Below, piece by piece: positions 14,305-27,153 of a DNA stretch of 64,000 nucleotides. The DNA is from Paulownia fortunei. Its lineage: Eukaryota; Streptophyta; Magnoliopsida; Lamiales; Paulowniaceae. The notes beneath the pieces were generated by a model that ran no database searches, was not told where the DNA came from, and worked only from the letters and a program-made list of their open reading frames with translations. Every line of letters begins with the position of its first letter. Within the stretch, counting starts at the first letter, position 1. A program made the position numbers and the translations under genes. Location of the stretch: contig CM033113.1 of NCBI GenBank assembly GCA_019321725.1, forward strand, positions 1,550,001-1,614,000, given 5' to 3'.

Positions 14305-15977
14305 CCTTAGTTATATTTCCCTACAAAAGTTTTATTTAAATTTTTTAGAATTTAATATGTAAATAGATAGTATACAGGTTAATGAATATACAAATAAAAT
14401 ACTAGTATAAATAAATTGTTTAGAAGTAAAATTATGGGTTATTTTAAAATATTTATATGTGCATAGTCTTATACTAATGTTTAAATTATAAAAAAAAAAT
14501 AGTTTCTATATATGATTCAAATTTATGATTATGATACAATATAGAGAATATTACCTATTAAATTAGAGTACTCTACATCGAGTATAATTGTGGAATTTGC
14601 GTAAAATGTATATTAAATGGTAGTATTTATTAAATGTATGTGTAGTATGTGAGCAAAAACGATTATGTACTATCTTGTCTGTATTGTGTTAACAAATAAA
14701 ATTTTAACTAAATAAAATATCTTGTTCCATTTGTAAAAATGAATAAAAGTATATATTAGCTCTTCTATTTTTTTAATTTGCTTCAGTAAGTAATTAATAT
14801 AATTTCTGTAATTAAGTTATAAAACTTTAAAATAACTATATATATGTTATAACTTTTATTTTTACATTACTTTCATAATTAATATTTTAACTATAAAAAG
14901 TTTCCTTCATTTGTTAAAAAAATGAAAGCAATCACATATTATAGTGTCTAATTTTAATCTACTTCGATATGCAGCATTTTTAACTAGTGAAATTTTACTT
15001 GTTCATAAATACTAAATATAACTATATATTAAATCTTCCATTTTTAAATTTTTAGTTTAATCCTACATTGGTAGTTGGAGTAAATTTGGAAATGATTAAT
15101 AAAATGGTATAATTGATTTTTTCATCAATTTAGGTAAACCATTTTTACTAATTGCGAAATAGTTGTTAGCGAAATCCGTTATATCGAAACTTCGCTTTTA
15201 AATCCCCACCCATACGCTTGGAGTTGACATATTATTTCTCTCTTTCTAACTTACTTCAATAATTAATATTCCAAATATAATTTTTTTGCTCCATTTGTAA
15301 GAATTTCATTAAAATTTGAATATACTTATAGTGGGTTCTCTATTTTTAAATATTTCAATAACTGATTTTTTTTAACTTTAAAAGTTTTCGTGACACATGT
15401 AAAAATTTAAAACAACAATGTGTTACATCATTTATTTTTGAACTTATTTTAATAACTAATATTTTTAACTATTGAATTTATGCTCATTTATTAAAAAAAT
15501 GTAACTTTATATCTTCTATTTTAATTTATTTTAACAAATATCTTTAACTGTAATTTTTTGGTCCATTTGTAAAATAATTACAACTTGCATATTATCTCTT
15601 TAAATTTTTAATTTGATTAACAAGTTATATTTTTATTTTATAACTATAAAATTTGTTGTTTCATTTTTACAAATTGATAATTATATCTTTGTTTTCCACT
15701 CATTCTTCAATACTCTCTAACCACCACGCAACCACCACTTCACTCCTACAAATTCACCCAGCAGCCACCACATATCGCAAACTCTACCCACCAACCAACC
15801 CAACTTTTGTCATCCATCCCAATGATAAATTAATTTTATACCAATAATTTATATGTTTTTTGATTAACATTTAGATTGTTTTTAAGTGTTTTTGTTACTT
15901 TTTATGCATTTAATTTGAAATCTTGTAAATAGTGACAAAAAGAAAAAAAAATGGAAAGAAATCAAAAATTTAGTTGA
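14305..15977. other. AT-rich spacer without recognisable genes
   Basis: About 1.7 kb of AT-rich sequence with recurrent motifs built on 'ttaacta', 'ccatttgtaaaa' and 'atattttaacta', suggesting old, diverged short repeats. No reading frame with recognisable protein content is seen. Confidence 0.5.
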
Positions 15978-17648
15978 AATGTTGTGCTACTGATGACAGT
16001 TTTAGTATTTTGATTATAACTCTTTGCTCTAATATCATATTAACTTGATTCTTGATCCATTGGAAAGCAAAGAGATAGATATGCAACTTTTATGTTATCA
16101 TAAAATCCAATTCATTGATTTTAATGAGAAAAATTGAGTTTAATTGTTAACACCGGACTAAAACTTTTTGGTATAATATATTTTGGTATTTTTGATATAA
16201 TTCTCTCTACAAATGTCATATTGAGTTAATTCAAGTGATTGTAAAAAGTCAAGACACATATCTACAATTTATTTGAAGATATCAAAGGCTAATTCAAAAT
16301 AAAAAGAGCTCAAAAATAGCTTTTAAAAAGAATAATTAGACCACATGGCGCCAGAGGACATATTATTTGGCATCGCGGTGCCCAAAATCAGAGTCATGGC
16401 GCTGGAGGACAGAATATTTGGCGCTACGACACCTGAATTCAGATTCACGGCCCCAGTTCACGAAAAAGTTAAAATTCAATTTTTAAATCCAATTTTTGGA
16501 CTTCTCTTTGGAGGATTTTAAAAGACAACTCATAAGACAAAATTAGTGGGTTCTTTTAGCCTAAAAACATGAAAGAAAATGAGAGAAAAATGGAGAAAAT
16601 AGAAAGGATTTTAGGTTTCTTTTGAAGAAAAACCAAGAAAAATTGAAGAATTCCAGAGTTATTTTGGAAGACTCTTGGGAAAAGAATCATTTGGAAAAGC
16701 TTAAAAAAAAAGATTAGCATCAATCAAAAAGGGCTTGGAACCAAATAAAACCATTGGGTGTTTGGAGGCAAGACTCATTTACTTTTCTGGATACAAGGCA
16801 ACTATTCTTGAAGAAAAGTAAGTCATTATTAAAGATAATGAGAGTTTCAACCATTTCTCCCATTTCACAAATTGGTGAATAATTTTTATGTTCTTTCTTA
16901 TTTATTTGTTGAAATTGTATTCACCCATGATAAACTAAACTTTTCTTTTTAGAGGATAATGTAACCTTATTTGATCTTATATTTTGAATTCCAAATAATA
17001 TTAGTTCAAGTTATTCATCTTGTTTATGTTATCTTATTTAGTATTGCATCTTGATTATTTGGTCACTAATTGAAATTGTTTGATGTATGAGATTTGACAC
17101 TCGAGAAATGGAAGATTATATATGATCATAATGATAATACAACATAGGAATCATAGAGTTAAAAAACTTATGAAACCTTTAAAGTTTTGAAGAAGAATTA
17201 ATTAAATTTTTATAAAATTTTATTCTTGAATTTTTATCGAGATATCGAAATTCATGTTGGAACTCATAATCAATTCGACACTTGAGATAGGGAATTAATA
17301 AGCTTAGGAATTCTTAACTTACATGTGTTGTTGACTTGAATTGGTATGTTTTAAAATGAATAATATAAGTGAAAATTATGTGAGTTATTCATCTAAAATA
17401 TCTTACTCATAAGGTATTTGTTATATTGGTTCTAAGAACTCCACACATATCTTTATATTTTTTGTCTTACTTTACTTTGTTTTCCAATCATCACTTGATT
17501 TTTTAGATAAAATTAAAACTATTTGAACTACTGTACTTAATACAATTTTTTTATTATAATATATATGGATACAATACTCAACTCACCGTTATATTAAGAC
17601 TTGACACCGTGCACTTGCAGTTTGTAAAATATTTCACAAATAAGTTTT
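15978..17648 (+). repeat. Probable 5' LTR of a decayed Ty3/Gypsy element
   Basis: The sequence resembles the long LTRs of plant non-chromoviral Ty3/Gypsy (Athila/Tat-like) elements. It has a U3-like start near 'tgttgtgctactgatgac', a region at ~16346–16460 with repeated TGGCGCC/GGCGCTA-like words, and an end just before the primer-binding site at 17649. I did not find a matching 3' LTR by eye, so the borders are approximate and the left one is a guess. Confidence 0.5.
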
Positions 17649-17665
17649 TGGCGCTATTATCGGGA
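17649..17665 (+). other. Decayed retrotransposon primer-binding site (tRNA-Asp type)
   Basis: TGGCGCTATTATCGGGA follows the LTR-like region. It resembles TGGCGCCGTTGCCGGGGA, the complement of the plant tRNA-Asp 3' end used as primer site by Athila/Tat-type elements. It has several substitutions and lacks one base. Its place 0.3 kb before gag-like sequence supports the call. Confidence 0.65.
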
Positions 17666-17763
17666 ATTATTATATCATAATTGTATTAATATTGTTATAA
17701 CTTAGTATTAATTTTAGTCTAGATTGCTTTTACTTTTTCTGCATATTTTGATGTTTTCTTGTT

Positions 17764-19135
17764 TTGCTCCGAGTTATACATATTTGTATGCATAAGACTA
17801 GGAGTCTGAAGGGTATGGCTACTAATAGCTATCAATGGCCTTCCGAGAGGTCTTCCGTTAAAATGGTTGCCGGTGTTCTTGAAATAGATTCATTTACACA
17901 ATTAGCTGCACAAATTTATGCTCTTTCTAACCAATTTACAGTTTGAACTTCTTTTGGAGCTTCTTAAGAAATGGATTCAATGACATCCACTAGTACTTCA
18001 TTTATGGAAACTAAAAATGAGAAAAAGGCATCATTGGATGAGTTGCTAAGAACTTTCATTAGCGAGATAAGAGTCCGATTTAATAAAAATGAAGCAAAGA
18101 TAGACAACATTGAGACTCAATTGGAGCATCTAACTTCACGTTTAGGAGCTCAAATGAAATCAATAGAAACTCAAATTTGACAGCTTGCTACTGAAATTAA
18201 TGCTAAAAAATATAAAGAAAACTTTCCAAGTGATACGGAAATCAATATAATGGAGCATTGCCAAGCCATTTAACAACAACAAATGGATGAGTGCGAAACT
18301 ATTGAAAAGTGCAATCCCATCTTGCAAGAGAAGCCACCTCAAGTGCTGACTAATTCAGAGAGTTTCATTATCCCTTATTCAGTTGGAAACTCTACTTGTG
18401 AAGTAGGATTATGTTATCTAGATGCAAGCACTAATTCAATTTCATTGTTTAAATTCAGAAAGCATGCACTAGATAAAGTAATGCCTACTAGGGCGACTCA
18501 AGATATGCTTGGAAATGGTGACCAATTCTTATGCTCTACAGATTTTTTTATTTTTTAATATGAAAAAAGACAGGTACATCTTTACCATGGTTGGAAAACC
18601 ATTCACAGTAATAGGGAATAGATTTATTGATATAAAAAAGGCCAATGGTGCTACTTCGGATCATCCTCGCCTTGCTTATCCAGAAGAATCGCCTACACTC
18701 TTAGAGCACACAAAGACGTGGCATGATAAATACTTATTTTTAGATCTGGGATGAGTAAAAAAGTAGCCAGACTGACGACTATAAACCAAACGTTTTTTGA
18801 GAGACAACCTAAACTCTTTGTTTCCTTTGCTTTTGAATAATTTTTTAGTTAGTTTTTGAAGCATATTCTATTTTTATATCTAGGCATGATGAGCTTTCAT
18901 TTTGTTTAGTTATTGCATTACTTCAATTGCATTTTCACTTTTATGAATAACCCATGTGCTTTCATGTCTATTTTTTCTTATGTAGATGGATGTCTTCTTG
19001 GTCATATAAGTGGATCTCTCATGAACTCCAAATGCATCATTTATTGGAAAGGGGAGTTTCTTATTTTCACCTTTTATGTGTTTTAATTCTTTAAACATTG
19101 AGGACAATGCTAATTTTAAATTTGGGGGTGAGATT
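17764..19135 (+). pseudogene. Retrotransposon gag/protease remnant with polymerase deleted
   Basis: Broken plus-strand frames. The frame at 17971–18180 has LDELLRTFISE…IETQLEHLTSRL, like the coiled-coil segment of Athila-type gag. After a stop codon, QLATEI…FPSDTE…EHCQAI matches the gag tail. At ~18390–18640 the text CEVGLCYLDASTNSIS followed by DFFIFNMKKDR…VGKPF…IGNRFIDIKK corresponds to a retropepsin domain in which the DLGAS-type catalytic motif is damaged. The sequence then jumps to non-coding motifs usually found after pol: a 'gactgacgactataaac…gagacaacc' block at ~18763–18810 and 'cattgaggacaatg…tttgggggtg' at 19096–19128, which includes the polypurine tract. Reverse transcriptase, RNase H and integrase are absent. 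The element is dead. Confidence 0.75.
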
Positions 19136-20600
19136 TGTATTTTGTATGTTTGAGCTTTATTTGAAAAATTGACCCAAAATTTTCAATTTGAATTACCCAT
19201 GTTAAGTGATGAAAGTCCAAGAGCAAGCATGTTTTGTTGACAAACTTAGTTGAGTTCATTTTTTGTGATTGAATGAATAACTTAATTACTGATTGCCTAT
19301 AATGATACCTAATTGATATTGTATAGATTTTTAGAGAAAAGAAAGATTGCTAGTCTTATGATATGGTGATTCTTGTGTGTATTTGAACTTTGTCATGAAT
19401 GATAAATTTTTATTGAGTACGTCATGCCGAAATCTTGTGAATTGTCTGCTACTTGGTATTGGATTTTGCTCACTGAGTTGTATTTGTCATTTTGTGGTGT
19501 TCTATAATTTACTTGATTACTCTTTGAGGCGAAATGTTAGATAACTAGCAAACTTGAAAATGATTTACACTATATTTAATTTGTTTGTGCCTTTCAAGTC
19601 TACCATGATCAATACCCCCAAACTTTACCTTTTGCTCGTCCTCGAGGAAAAATCAAGTAATCATAGGCTCATTTATTGATCATGAAGTACTAAACTTGAT
19701 CAACCAATTCAAATACCTCATCAAATCTTTATTGCATATGAATCCAAAGGTTAGTTACAAAGCTAGTTGAATGACATTACAAGACTTGTGTTTTATCAAT
19801 CTAGTCATGAATTCAAAATGTGTGTGTGAAGTGTCAAGCTCAAGTTTCATGCATGCATTTTAGGTATGAATTTCACAACCAATAATTATCATGATCTAAA
19901 CAAAGAAGTTCTAAATGTTCCATAAATTTATTTTTCATACAAATTCTCCACTAATATAGACAATAACATAAAACTTAGGTATTTGCTTACAAAGAAATGT
20001 AGGGATAAACAACGGAAGAGAGTATAAAGCATTACACATAAAATCTCACTCTCTCATTTCTTTTCTATTTCCCAATTCTCTTTCATTTTTTTTTCTTTTT
20101 GGGATCCATATTTTTCTTTTCTTTATTTTTTAACAACTTTTTTTTAACTTCTTTTCTTTTTTGCATTTTTTTTATGAATCTCAATACTTCATTTCTTGTT
20201 CTTTTGCTTTGACAACCCCCAAACTTGTTTAGTTTCATGAATATGAGTTGTGACTTTTTATTTTTTTTTGCATTTTTTTTTATATTAACCTCTAAATACA
20301 TTCATCCACGCCCCTTAACATGTTTTCATATGAACCCTTGATAAGATTGTACACAAAATGTCATACTTTAAGATCTTATAGGGACAATCGTTGATTTTTT
20401 AAGATGTAAAGGGTAGGTATAGTAAGTTTCAAGAAATAAAGTCGAATGGTGGTTATTCATATGCATTACATTACACATGTCATTCTTTGAAAAATGGCTC
20501 AAAGGGATAACTAGTGAATAAAATGTGATCATGGTAGGCTTGAAAGGCACAAACGAATAAAAAATGGCCTAAATCCAACCACTCACCAAATTGCGAACCT
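19136..20600. repeat. LTR-end fragments in opposite orientations
   Basis: Read on the minus strand, 19611–19655 gives 'cctcgaggacgagcaaaaggtaaagtttggggg', the pre-LTR signature of another Gypsy family, so a second element ends here pointing left. A 31-bp inverted repeat links 19581–19611 with 20526–20556 (29 identical), both starting TGATCATGG when read outward from the fragment between them. A further 'caacccccaaacttg' lies at 20212–20226. Poly-pyrimidine tracts fill 20080–20290. Only fragments remain; the full borders are not resolved. Confidence 0.5.
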
Positions 20601-22235
20601 CACTCCGAATCATCTATTACAATTGGTATTTCATCTCCTATTACAATTAATATTTTATTTTATATTGTAATACCATCAATACATGCCATCAACGTATATT
20701 TAATATGTATTTGTGGTATTGTAATAAAAAATAAAACACCAATTACATTAGAGGACCCAACATGTGCAAACCTAGGGCTACAACTTTAAGGTTACCAACT
20801 CAAGTGCAGGTTGTGTCAAGTTAGAAATTTCTCGTGAGTTCGAGGTCGATCCATATGTAAGTTTTTTGAAGATTTCAGGATTATATTTCTAAAAAAAGAT
20901 GGAGTTTATATGGTTTATAATTTATATAAAAAAACAATGTATGATATAACTAAATAAAATCAAAAGTAATAAAAGTATTAAGGATTATGGATCCGTTCTT
21001 CAGTTTTGGATAGACAAACAATTATTTATTCTTTTACCTCTTTTAGTTGCCACTATTAAAATCCATATATAATGAAGGTTACAATGTGAATATGTTATTA
21101 AATAACTCATGCAATAAGATAATCATGATATTATCATATTATTTGCAAATTATCTCTTAACGCCAATATTTATTTATGTGATCAAGTATTTATGTACACT
21201 TTTGTCTACAACAAATCAAAGTTTCACATTAGCGTTGATATAGTAAAACCACACGTCTAGCTAAATGAACCAAAGTATTTGTTGTGTCATTAGTGATATA
21301 TAAATCAATAATTACTACAAAACAAATAAAGTTTAGATCAAAAAATTAAAACAATAATACAATACACTTAAACATTTTATACCTTTATAACTGTTTCCAT
21401 TCATCCAACAGGAGGTTCACCATTTTTTCTCAATAAAATAAAATTTAGAAAGATATAATAAAAGTAGAAAATACTAAAAATAAAAGAGAAACTAGAGAAT
21501 ATATTTCTATTACTACTAAAAAACTTACATTATTAATAGAAAATTTAGCCTAAAGAAACCCTCTACCCCTACTATTCCAAGCTTAATACATGGCTTATTT
21601 ATAATACTTGGAGTATGTTAGAGACCAAAACATATAATGGAGGAGTTAAACAATGAAGTGATATGCTAGTTGTAAAGAGTTAGTAAATTGTTACACCAAA
21701 TCCTCTAAATTTTCACCTACCCGATTGAATTGAATTTTTTATATCAGATACAACTAGATTTTAATAATGAGTAAAGAATAAAAGTTGCAGATCTTTCTGT
21801 GTTGATATATTTGCATATGTCATTTGTCAAATTTGACTGTTGGATGAGGGAGGTATGATTAAATTACCGAATCATATTCAAGAGTCACCATTTAATATCA
21901 GCAGCGTATTACAACATATTTATTAACCATTTTGATATATTTTTTCACTATCTTATTTTTGACAAACTTGTTTATCTACCTATTTTGTATAACATATCCA
22001 AATTTCAGTGTAAAAATAATTTTTGATTTAAGAGTTATAACCCAATTAGTAAAATAGGTTAAAATTGAGCTTAACTTTAATCCAAATTTTTGGTGATCGA
22101 TTTTGTACAACCACTTATAATCCAACTTCTTTAATCTTTACATATTTAATATGTGATACAAAGTCTACGTGAACTTATAAATGAATGACTTATCAATTCA
22201 TAACCTTAAGAATTAACCCAAACTCATTTCAGAAT
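20601..22235. other. AT-rich spacer
   Basis: No coding sequence, RNA gene or clear transposon ends are visible in this 1.6-kb stretch. Confidence 0.5.
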
Positions 22236-22810
22236 CAAAAGTTACACCAATTTCTCTAAAACCTACACAAAATAAGATAAAAAAATTTAAATCTCATTTT
22301 TATGTTAATTTTCTATTTTATTTTTAAAATACAAAAATACTTTAATTGAAAGTTTTAATAATATATATTTTTTTTAAAAATAATTATATAAATCTTGATG
22401 TTCATCACCCAGCCTCTAGCCACCTAACAAACCGAGAAGCCATCCTACGACTCACCACCCTAATCCCACCCAAACTAACACCCTTCGCCACCATATCCAC
22501 CAAACCCCACCTTAAACCTAACCAAAAGTTACGCCAAGTTTTCTAAAACCTGCACAAAATAAGATAAAAAAATTAAATCTTATTTTTTATGTTAATTTTC
22601 TATTTTATTTTTAAAATACAAAAATACTTTAATTGAAAGTTTTAATGATATTTTTTTAAAAAAAATAATAATTATATAAATTTTGATGTTCATCACCCAT
22701 CCTCTAGCCACTTAACAAATCGAGAAACCATCCTATGACTCACCACTCTAATCCCACCCAAACTAACACCCTTCGCCACCCTATCCACCAAACCCCACCT
22801 TAAACCTAAT
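22236..22810. repeat. Two-copy tandem repeat, ~287-bp unit
   Basis: Copy 1 (22236–22522) and copy 2 (22523–22810) both start 'caaaagttac.ccaa', pass through an AT-rich segment ('taattgaaagttttaat') and end in a C-rich segment ('cccaccttaaacctaa'). Differences are scattered substitutions and small changes in the A/T runs. The open frame at 22346–22546 is a by-product of the C-rich segment. Confidence 0.9.
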
Positions 22811-23943
22811 CCTAACTCCTAGGGTCACGCCACCCACCCCATCCAACATCAATCTTTGTTGTAAAAAAAAATGTGATTTAAACCAACAAAGTTTTGGATT
22901 TTGTAATAATTTCAATCCTATATGTGATTCCACGATGGTCATCTAGCATGCATTGAAGGAATGTTGAAAGTGGTCAAAGTATAGGCAATTTTTTTGAAGA
23001 ATTGGATAAAAATTATGGACTATTGATTTTATTTTATTTTATTTTATTTTATTTTGGTAATGATATGTGATAGGTGATAAATTTCTTATTCAATCTCACA
23101 GTCCATAATTTTAGCGTAAGATCCAATTATTCCAAAATTACGGGCGTAACAAGCATTTTAATATGAAAATTGGTGATGGGTAGGAGTTTTTAACAGTTGT
23201 GGGATGTGTATGAATTTTTGAAAAATATGGAAGGATTTTAAATTATTTTTATATTACAAAATTAAGAGAGGACACCCTTTATTTGTCTGTTGCATCGTTT
23301 TGCCCCCTATAATTCTTCAAAATGGTTCAATCACTAATTTTTTCTAAAAATTGCACACAATCTACTAAATACGCCCTTAAACAATATAAAAGAAAAGACA
23401 AAAGAAAATAAAGGGCTGCCAGAAAATCATGTTTTTAAAAATAAGTTTGACTCCAAACAAAGCCTTATATTGTTTAGCTTACTATTGTTCGCCTCAAATC
23501 TAAACAGTAATAAATAAAAAAATTTAATTTAAATAATCAAGTCGTTAAGCTTTTGTCTAATTGACAGCATAAACTGGATTTTGAGAGTATCCAACACGAG
23601 TAATTAACATTTAATAATCGATATGGATGTAATTAACTATTTCCAAATCCAACGCAAATACATAGAAAAACACGATAATTTATTGCACGAATCTCATATA
23701 ATAATCCTTTTAGATTTCTGTAGAACTTGGTCACACTCAGCAACCAGCACACATATAGGCTATCCGTCCCTCCCTCTTCATTTTTGGCAATTTCACTTAT
23801 TATCTTCACATTCTCTCTCTTTTTAATACTTTTGTTATTTATCGAATCAAATAAATTGAGTAGTACGCTGCGTGCAGCCTTTCTTCTTTCTGGAACTTTC
23901 TCGGACAACCGGAGAAGAAAGAACGAAACAAACCCTATAAAAC
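22811..23943 (+). promoter_or_regulatory. LWD upstream region
   Basis: Spacer ending in the presumed LWD promoter and 5'UTR. It contains an (ATTTT)n microsatellite at about 23026–23055 and CT-rich sequence just upstream of the gene (23760–23825). No TATA box could be assigned with confidence. Confidence 0.45.
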
Positions 23944-24990
23944 ATGGGTGCGAGCAGCGATCCGAATCAAGACGGGTCGGACGAGCAGCAGCGCCGCTCC
24001 GAGATCTACACATACGAAGCCCCATGGCACATCTACGCCATGAACTGGAGCGTACGCAAGGACAAAAAGTACCGACTAGCCATCGCCAGCCTCCTCGAGC
24101 AGTACCCCAACCGGGTCGAAATCGTTCAGCTCGACGACTCCACCGGCGAGATCCGCTCCGACCCGGCCCTCTCATTCGACCACCCCTATCCGCCCACCAA
24201 ACTCATATTCATTCCCGATAAAGAATGCCAGCGCCCCGATTTACTTGCCTCGTCCTCTGATTTCCTCCGCCTCTGGCAAATCTCGGATTCCGATGGCGGG
24301 CGGCGCGTGGAGCTCAAGAGCTTGTTGAATAATAACCGTAACAGCGAGTTTTCCGGGCCGTTGACTTCGTTTGACTGGAATGAAGCTGAGCCAAGGAGGA
24401 TTGGGACCTCGAGTATTGATACAACTTGTACGATTTGGGATATTGAAAAAGAAGTGGTGGATACGCAGCTAATTGCGCACGATAAGGAGGTTTACGATAT
24501 TGCCTGGGGCGGGGTTGGGGTTTTCGCGTCGGTTTCTGCTGATGGTTCGGTCAGGGTTTTCGATCTTCGAGATAAGGAGCACTCAACGATTATTTACGAG
24601 AGTTCGGAGCCGGATACTCCCTTAGTAAGGCTTGGTTGGAATAAGCAGGATCCGAGATACATGGCCACTATCATAATGGATAGCAGCAAGGTTGTGGTGC
24701 TGGATATACGTTTTCCGACGTTGCCAGTGGTGGAGTTGCAGCGGCATCAGGCGAGCGTGAACGCGATTGCTTGGGCGCCGCATAGTTCTTGCCACATTTG
24801 TACGGCGGGGGATGATTCACAAGCTTTAATATGGGATCTTTCATCGATGGGACAGCCGGTGGAGGGCGGGTTGGATCCAATTCTGGCCTACACTGCTGGG
24901 GCGGAGATTGAGCAGCTGCAGTGGTCCTCTTCCCAGCCCGATTGGGTGGCGATTGCTTTTTCGAACAAGCTACAGATTCTCAGGGTATGA
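23944..24990 (+). CDS. LWD1: LIGHT-REGULATED WD protein (LWD1/LWD2-type WD40 repeat protein)
   Basis: Role: LWD1/LWD2 are nuclear WD40 proteins of the Arabidopsis clock that act with TCP factors to promote CCA1 expression and set period length and photoperiodic flowering; they are related to TTG1/AN11. Seen: one uninterrupted 348-aa frame beginning [16 protein letters not shown], nearly collinear with Arabidopsis LWD1 (346 aa). WD-type blades end in [24 protein letters not shown] and ALIWDLSS, and the protein ends in [11 protein letters not shown]. The LWD-type N-terminus and length separate it from TTG1. It is intronless, as in Arabidopsis. The first third is clearly GC-richer than the surrounding DNA. 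The large antisense frame at 23633–24175 is only a shadow of this GC-rich codon use. I cannot say which Arabidopsis paralogue is the closer counterpart. Confidence 0.96.
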   Translation: MGASSDPNQDGSDEQQRRSEIYTYEAPWHIYAMNWSVRKDKKYRLAIASLLEQYPNRVEIVQLDDSTGEIRSDPALSFDHPYPPTKLIFIPDKECQRPDLLASSSDFLRLWQISDSDGGRRVELKSLLNNNRNSEFSGPLTSFDWNEAEPRRIGTSSIDTTCTIWDIEKEVVDTQLIAHDKEVYDIAWGGVGVFASVSADGSVRVFDLRDKEHSTIIYESSEPDTPLVRLGWNKQDPRYMATIIMDSSKVVVLDIRFPTLPVVELQRHQASVNAIAWAPHSSCHICTAGDDSQALIWDLSSMGQPVEGGLDPILAYTAGAEIEQLQWSSSQPDWVAIAFSNKLQILRV

Positions 24991-27153
24991 GTAGATGATT
25001 CTGTTTGTGAATTAGTGGTACTTTACTGACCATCCACAGCTCGGCATTGTTCAGTTTGTTTAATGTTTGAGCTCTTGTTGCAGTTTCTTGCTGGGTTAAT
25101 TAGAGAAAGAAGGAAACTGCTTAATTCTGTTGTTTCTCGTATCTGACAATGATGATAATATCCTTCCTGGCTTGTTTTGCCATTGCCAAGATAAATTGTG
25201 CTTTAGTCTCAAATGTCTATATAGCTTTTGATGATTTACTTGTCCTACAGTCAATTTTTTATTTCGTGGTTCAGGGTTTTGCTTTGCTTTTCATTTGATG
25301 AAAAAAGAGAGCAAGAAGTTCAATGCTGAAAGTATAACATGAACCCACACTTCTAAACACAATTTGTTGTGGTTGACGGAAGGTTAACTCTACTGGATGA
25401 ACACAAAAAATAAAAAATGAATACTAAATTTGCAAGCTTTGAATTTTTTTCAAAATTTCTATTATTGAATGTGGCCAAATTTCTGAACTTATCACAGCCT
25501 GGAATACCAATAGCCCTGTTCTAAATCTCAAATGCATACTCTTAAATAAGAAGCTGCAAGCTTGTGGTGTCTTGCATCAGTTCTAACACCAGTCAAGCCC
25601 TCAAAGCATCTCAGTCACCCACACCTTGAAAATGCAAGTTGTTTAGGCAGAGGGATGGGATTGGGTTTATGCTGGTTACGCTGTGCTGGATAAAGATGCA
25701 GAGTACATAGTGTAACTAAACTTTCATTTTGAATTTCTTAGTAATGAGAAATTACCAAAATTTAGAAATCAACCACTGCAGCGACAGAAACTTCCTCACA
25801 GAATCTCAAATGCATACCCTTAAGTTAGAAAGCTACTAGCTTGTGGTGATTACACCAGTTTTGCCACCAGTCAAGCCCTCTTGTGGGCCTGACAACAAGA
25901 TAACAGACAATTTTTGTCAGGATAAATGACGGTTTGCCTCCAAGACTCCTTGCTTGGCGATTGAGGTGGCTCAGCATGTTGATGAAGGTGTGCTGTGGAT
26001 TAAGCAGTGCAAGAGTGGTCAGTTATTGCACAACAGTGGGTGAACATGGTTGTAAGTTACCTGCTGCCTTAACTGTTTATTATGTGAAAATTAATTTGGC
26101 CTTAAAACAATGCCTTTAGGCAGTAACTATATTCCAATGGTAGTTGCAATTGGCTTTGTGTTAATTCATATTTGTGCAGCAGTTATTGTCATCAACATTA
26201 TCCCTGCTCTGTAACTTAACTGCACACTTCCATGCCAGAGTATGCCATTTATGTTCTGCAAGTCCTGATTTTCATAGTCATCTTGATCTTAAGCAATTGA
26301 AGGATACCATTCAGCTGTATACTTGGAAAACCGAGAATTCTTTTGCCATGGAAATTACTCTTTCCTTTGATGTCTTTAAGATTATGCTTTACTATTTGTA
26401 CCGATTGACTTTGGGGCTTGTGGATCAGAATATTGGGCACGGAAAGAAAAAGTTCAAGGGCTATACCTACATGTTCTGATAGCTTTGATGTTTTAAATAG
26501 AATGTGATTACGCATTGCTAGTACTGGAACTTTAAAGGACAAATATTCATGGTCAAATTGACATATTTTGTTGGAAACATTTTTCTTTCTTGCTTTTTGG
26601 ATTTTTTTACACTTTTATTCCATGTATCACGATCTTGGTTGCAGCGCAACCCCCCCCCCCCCCACTCCCCCCTCCCCCTCAACACGCGCGCACACACATT
26701 TTTTGGAAAATCAAGACTCGGGTTTCTTTGATATCTATGATAACAATGTTTCTAGCTAAATAACAAATTTGTCTACACAGTTATATTATGCCATGAGATG
26801 CGATGGTGTGTCAGATTTTGTCAAGTTGTTCACTTGGTTGGAAAGCATTGATGCTATTAATATAAAGGTATTGGAAAGCTGTAGGAGAAGTGAGTCTTCC
26901 AAGCAAAGTCTGGTATCTAAGTAGTCTGGTGAGTGTTACTATATGTTGGCCCTTTGAGATGGCCATGGTAGGTGATTCTTGACTCCATTCTTCTAAGGAA
27001 AATCCTGACTCCATTCTGAAATTCTATTGTGTCCTCCCCTTAAATCTATTCTCGAGCCACTCTCTTAGCCTAGTATCCGGAAAAACTAAACACAATCTGA
27101 AACTAGAATTTGGTAAATTGGTTATACATTACATGCAGATGTGAGAACACCTT
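24991..27153. other. LWD 3' flank and spacer
   Basis: The first few hundred bases should be the LWD 3'UTR. Two diverged copies of an ~80-bp sequence ('aatctcaaatgcata…agcttgtggtg…ccagtcaagccctc') sit at 25524–25602 and 25801–25880. A C-tract of ~14 bases is at 26650–26663. Several frames of 60–100 codons occur, but none shows a known domain or splice context. Confidence 0.5.

Noticed and set aside
18160..18342. Minus-strand frame in the retroelement remnant
   Set aside because: Antisense to gag-like sequence; no protein similarity on that strand.
23633..24175. Minus-strand frame of 180 codons over the LWD 5' end
   Set aside because: An Arg/Gly/Ser-rich shadow of the GC-rich LWD coding sequence; no homology of its own.
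26174..26542. Overlapping frames of 101 (plus) and 97 (minus) codons between LWD and the duplication
   Set aside because: Neither shows a known domain, and the composition is like the surrounding non-coding DNA.
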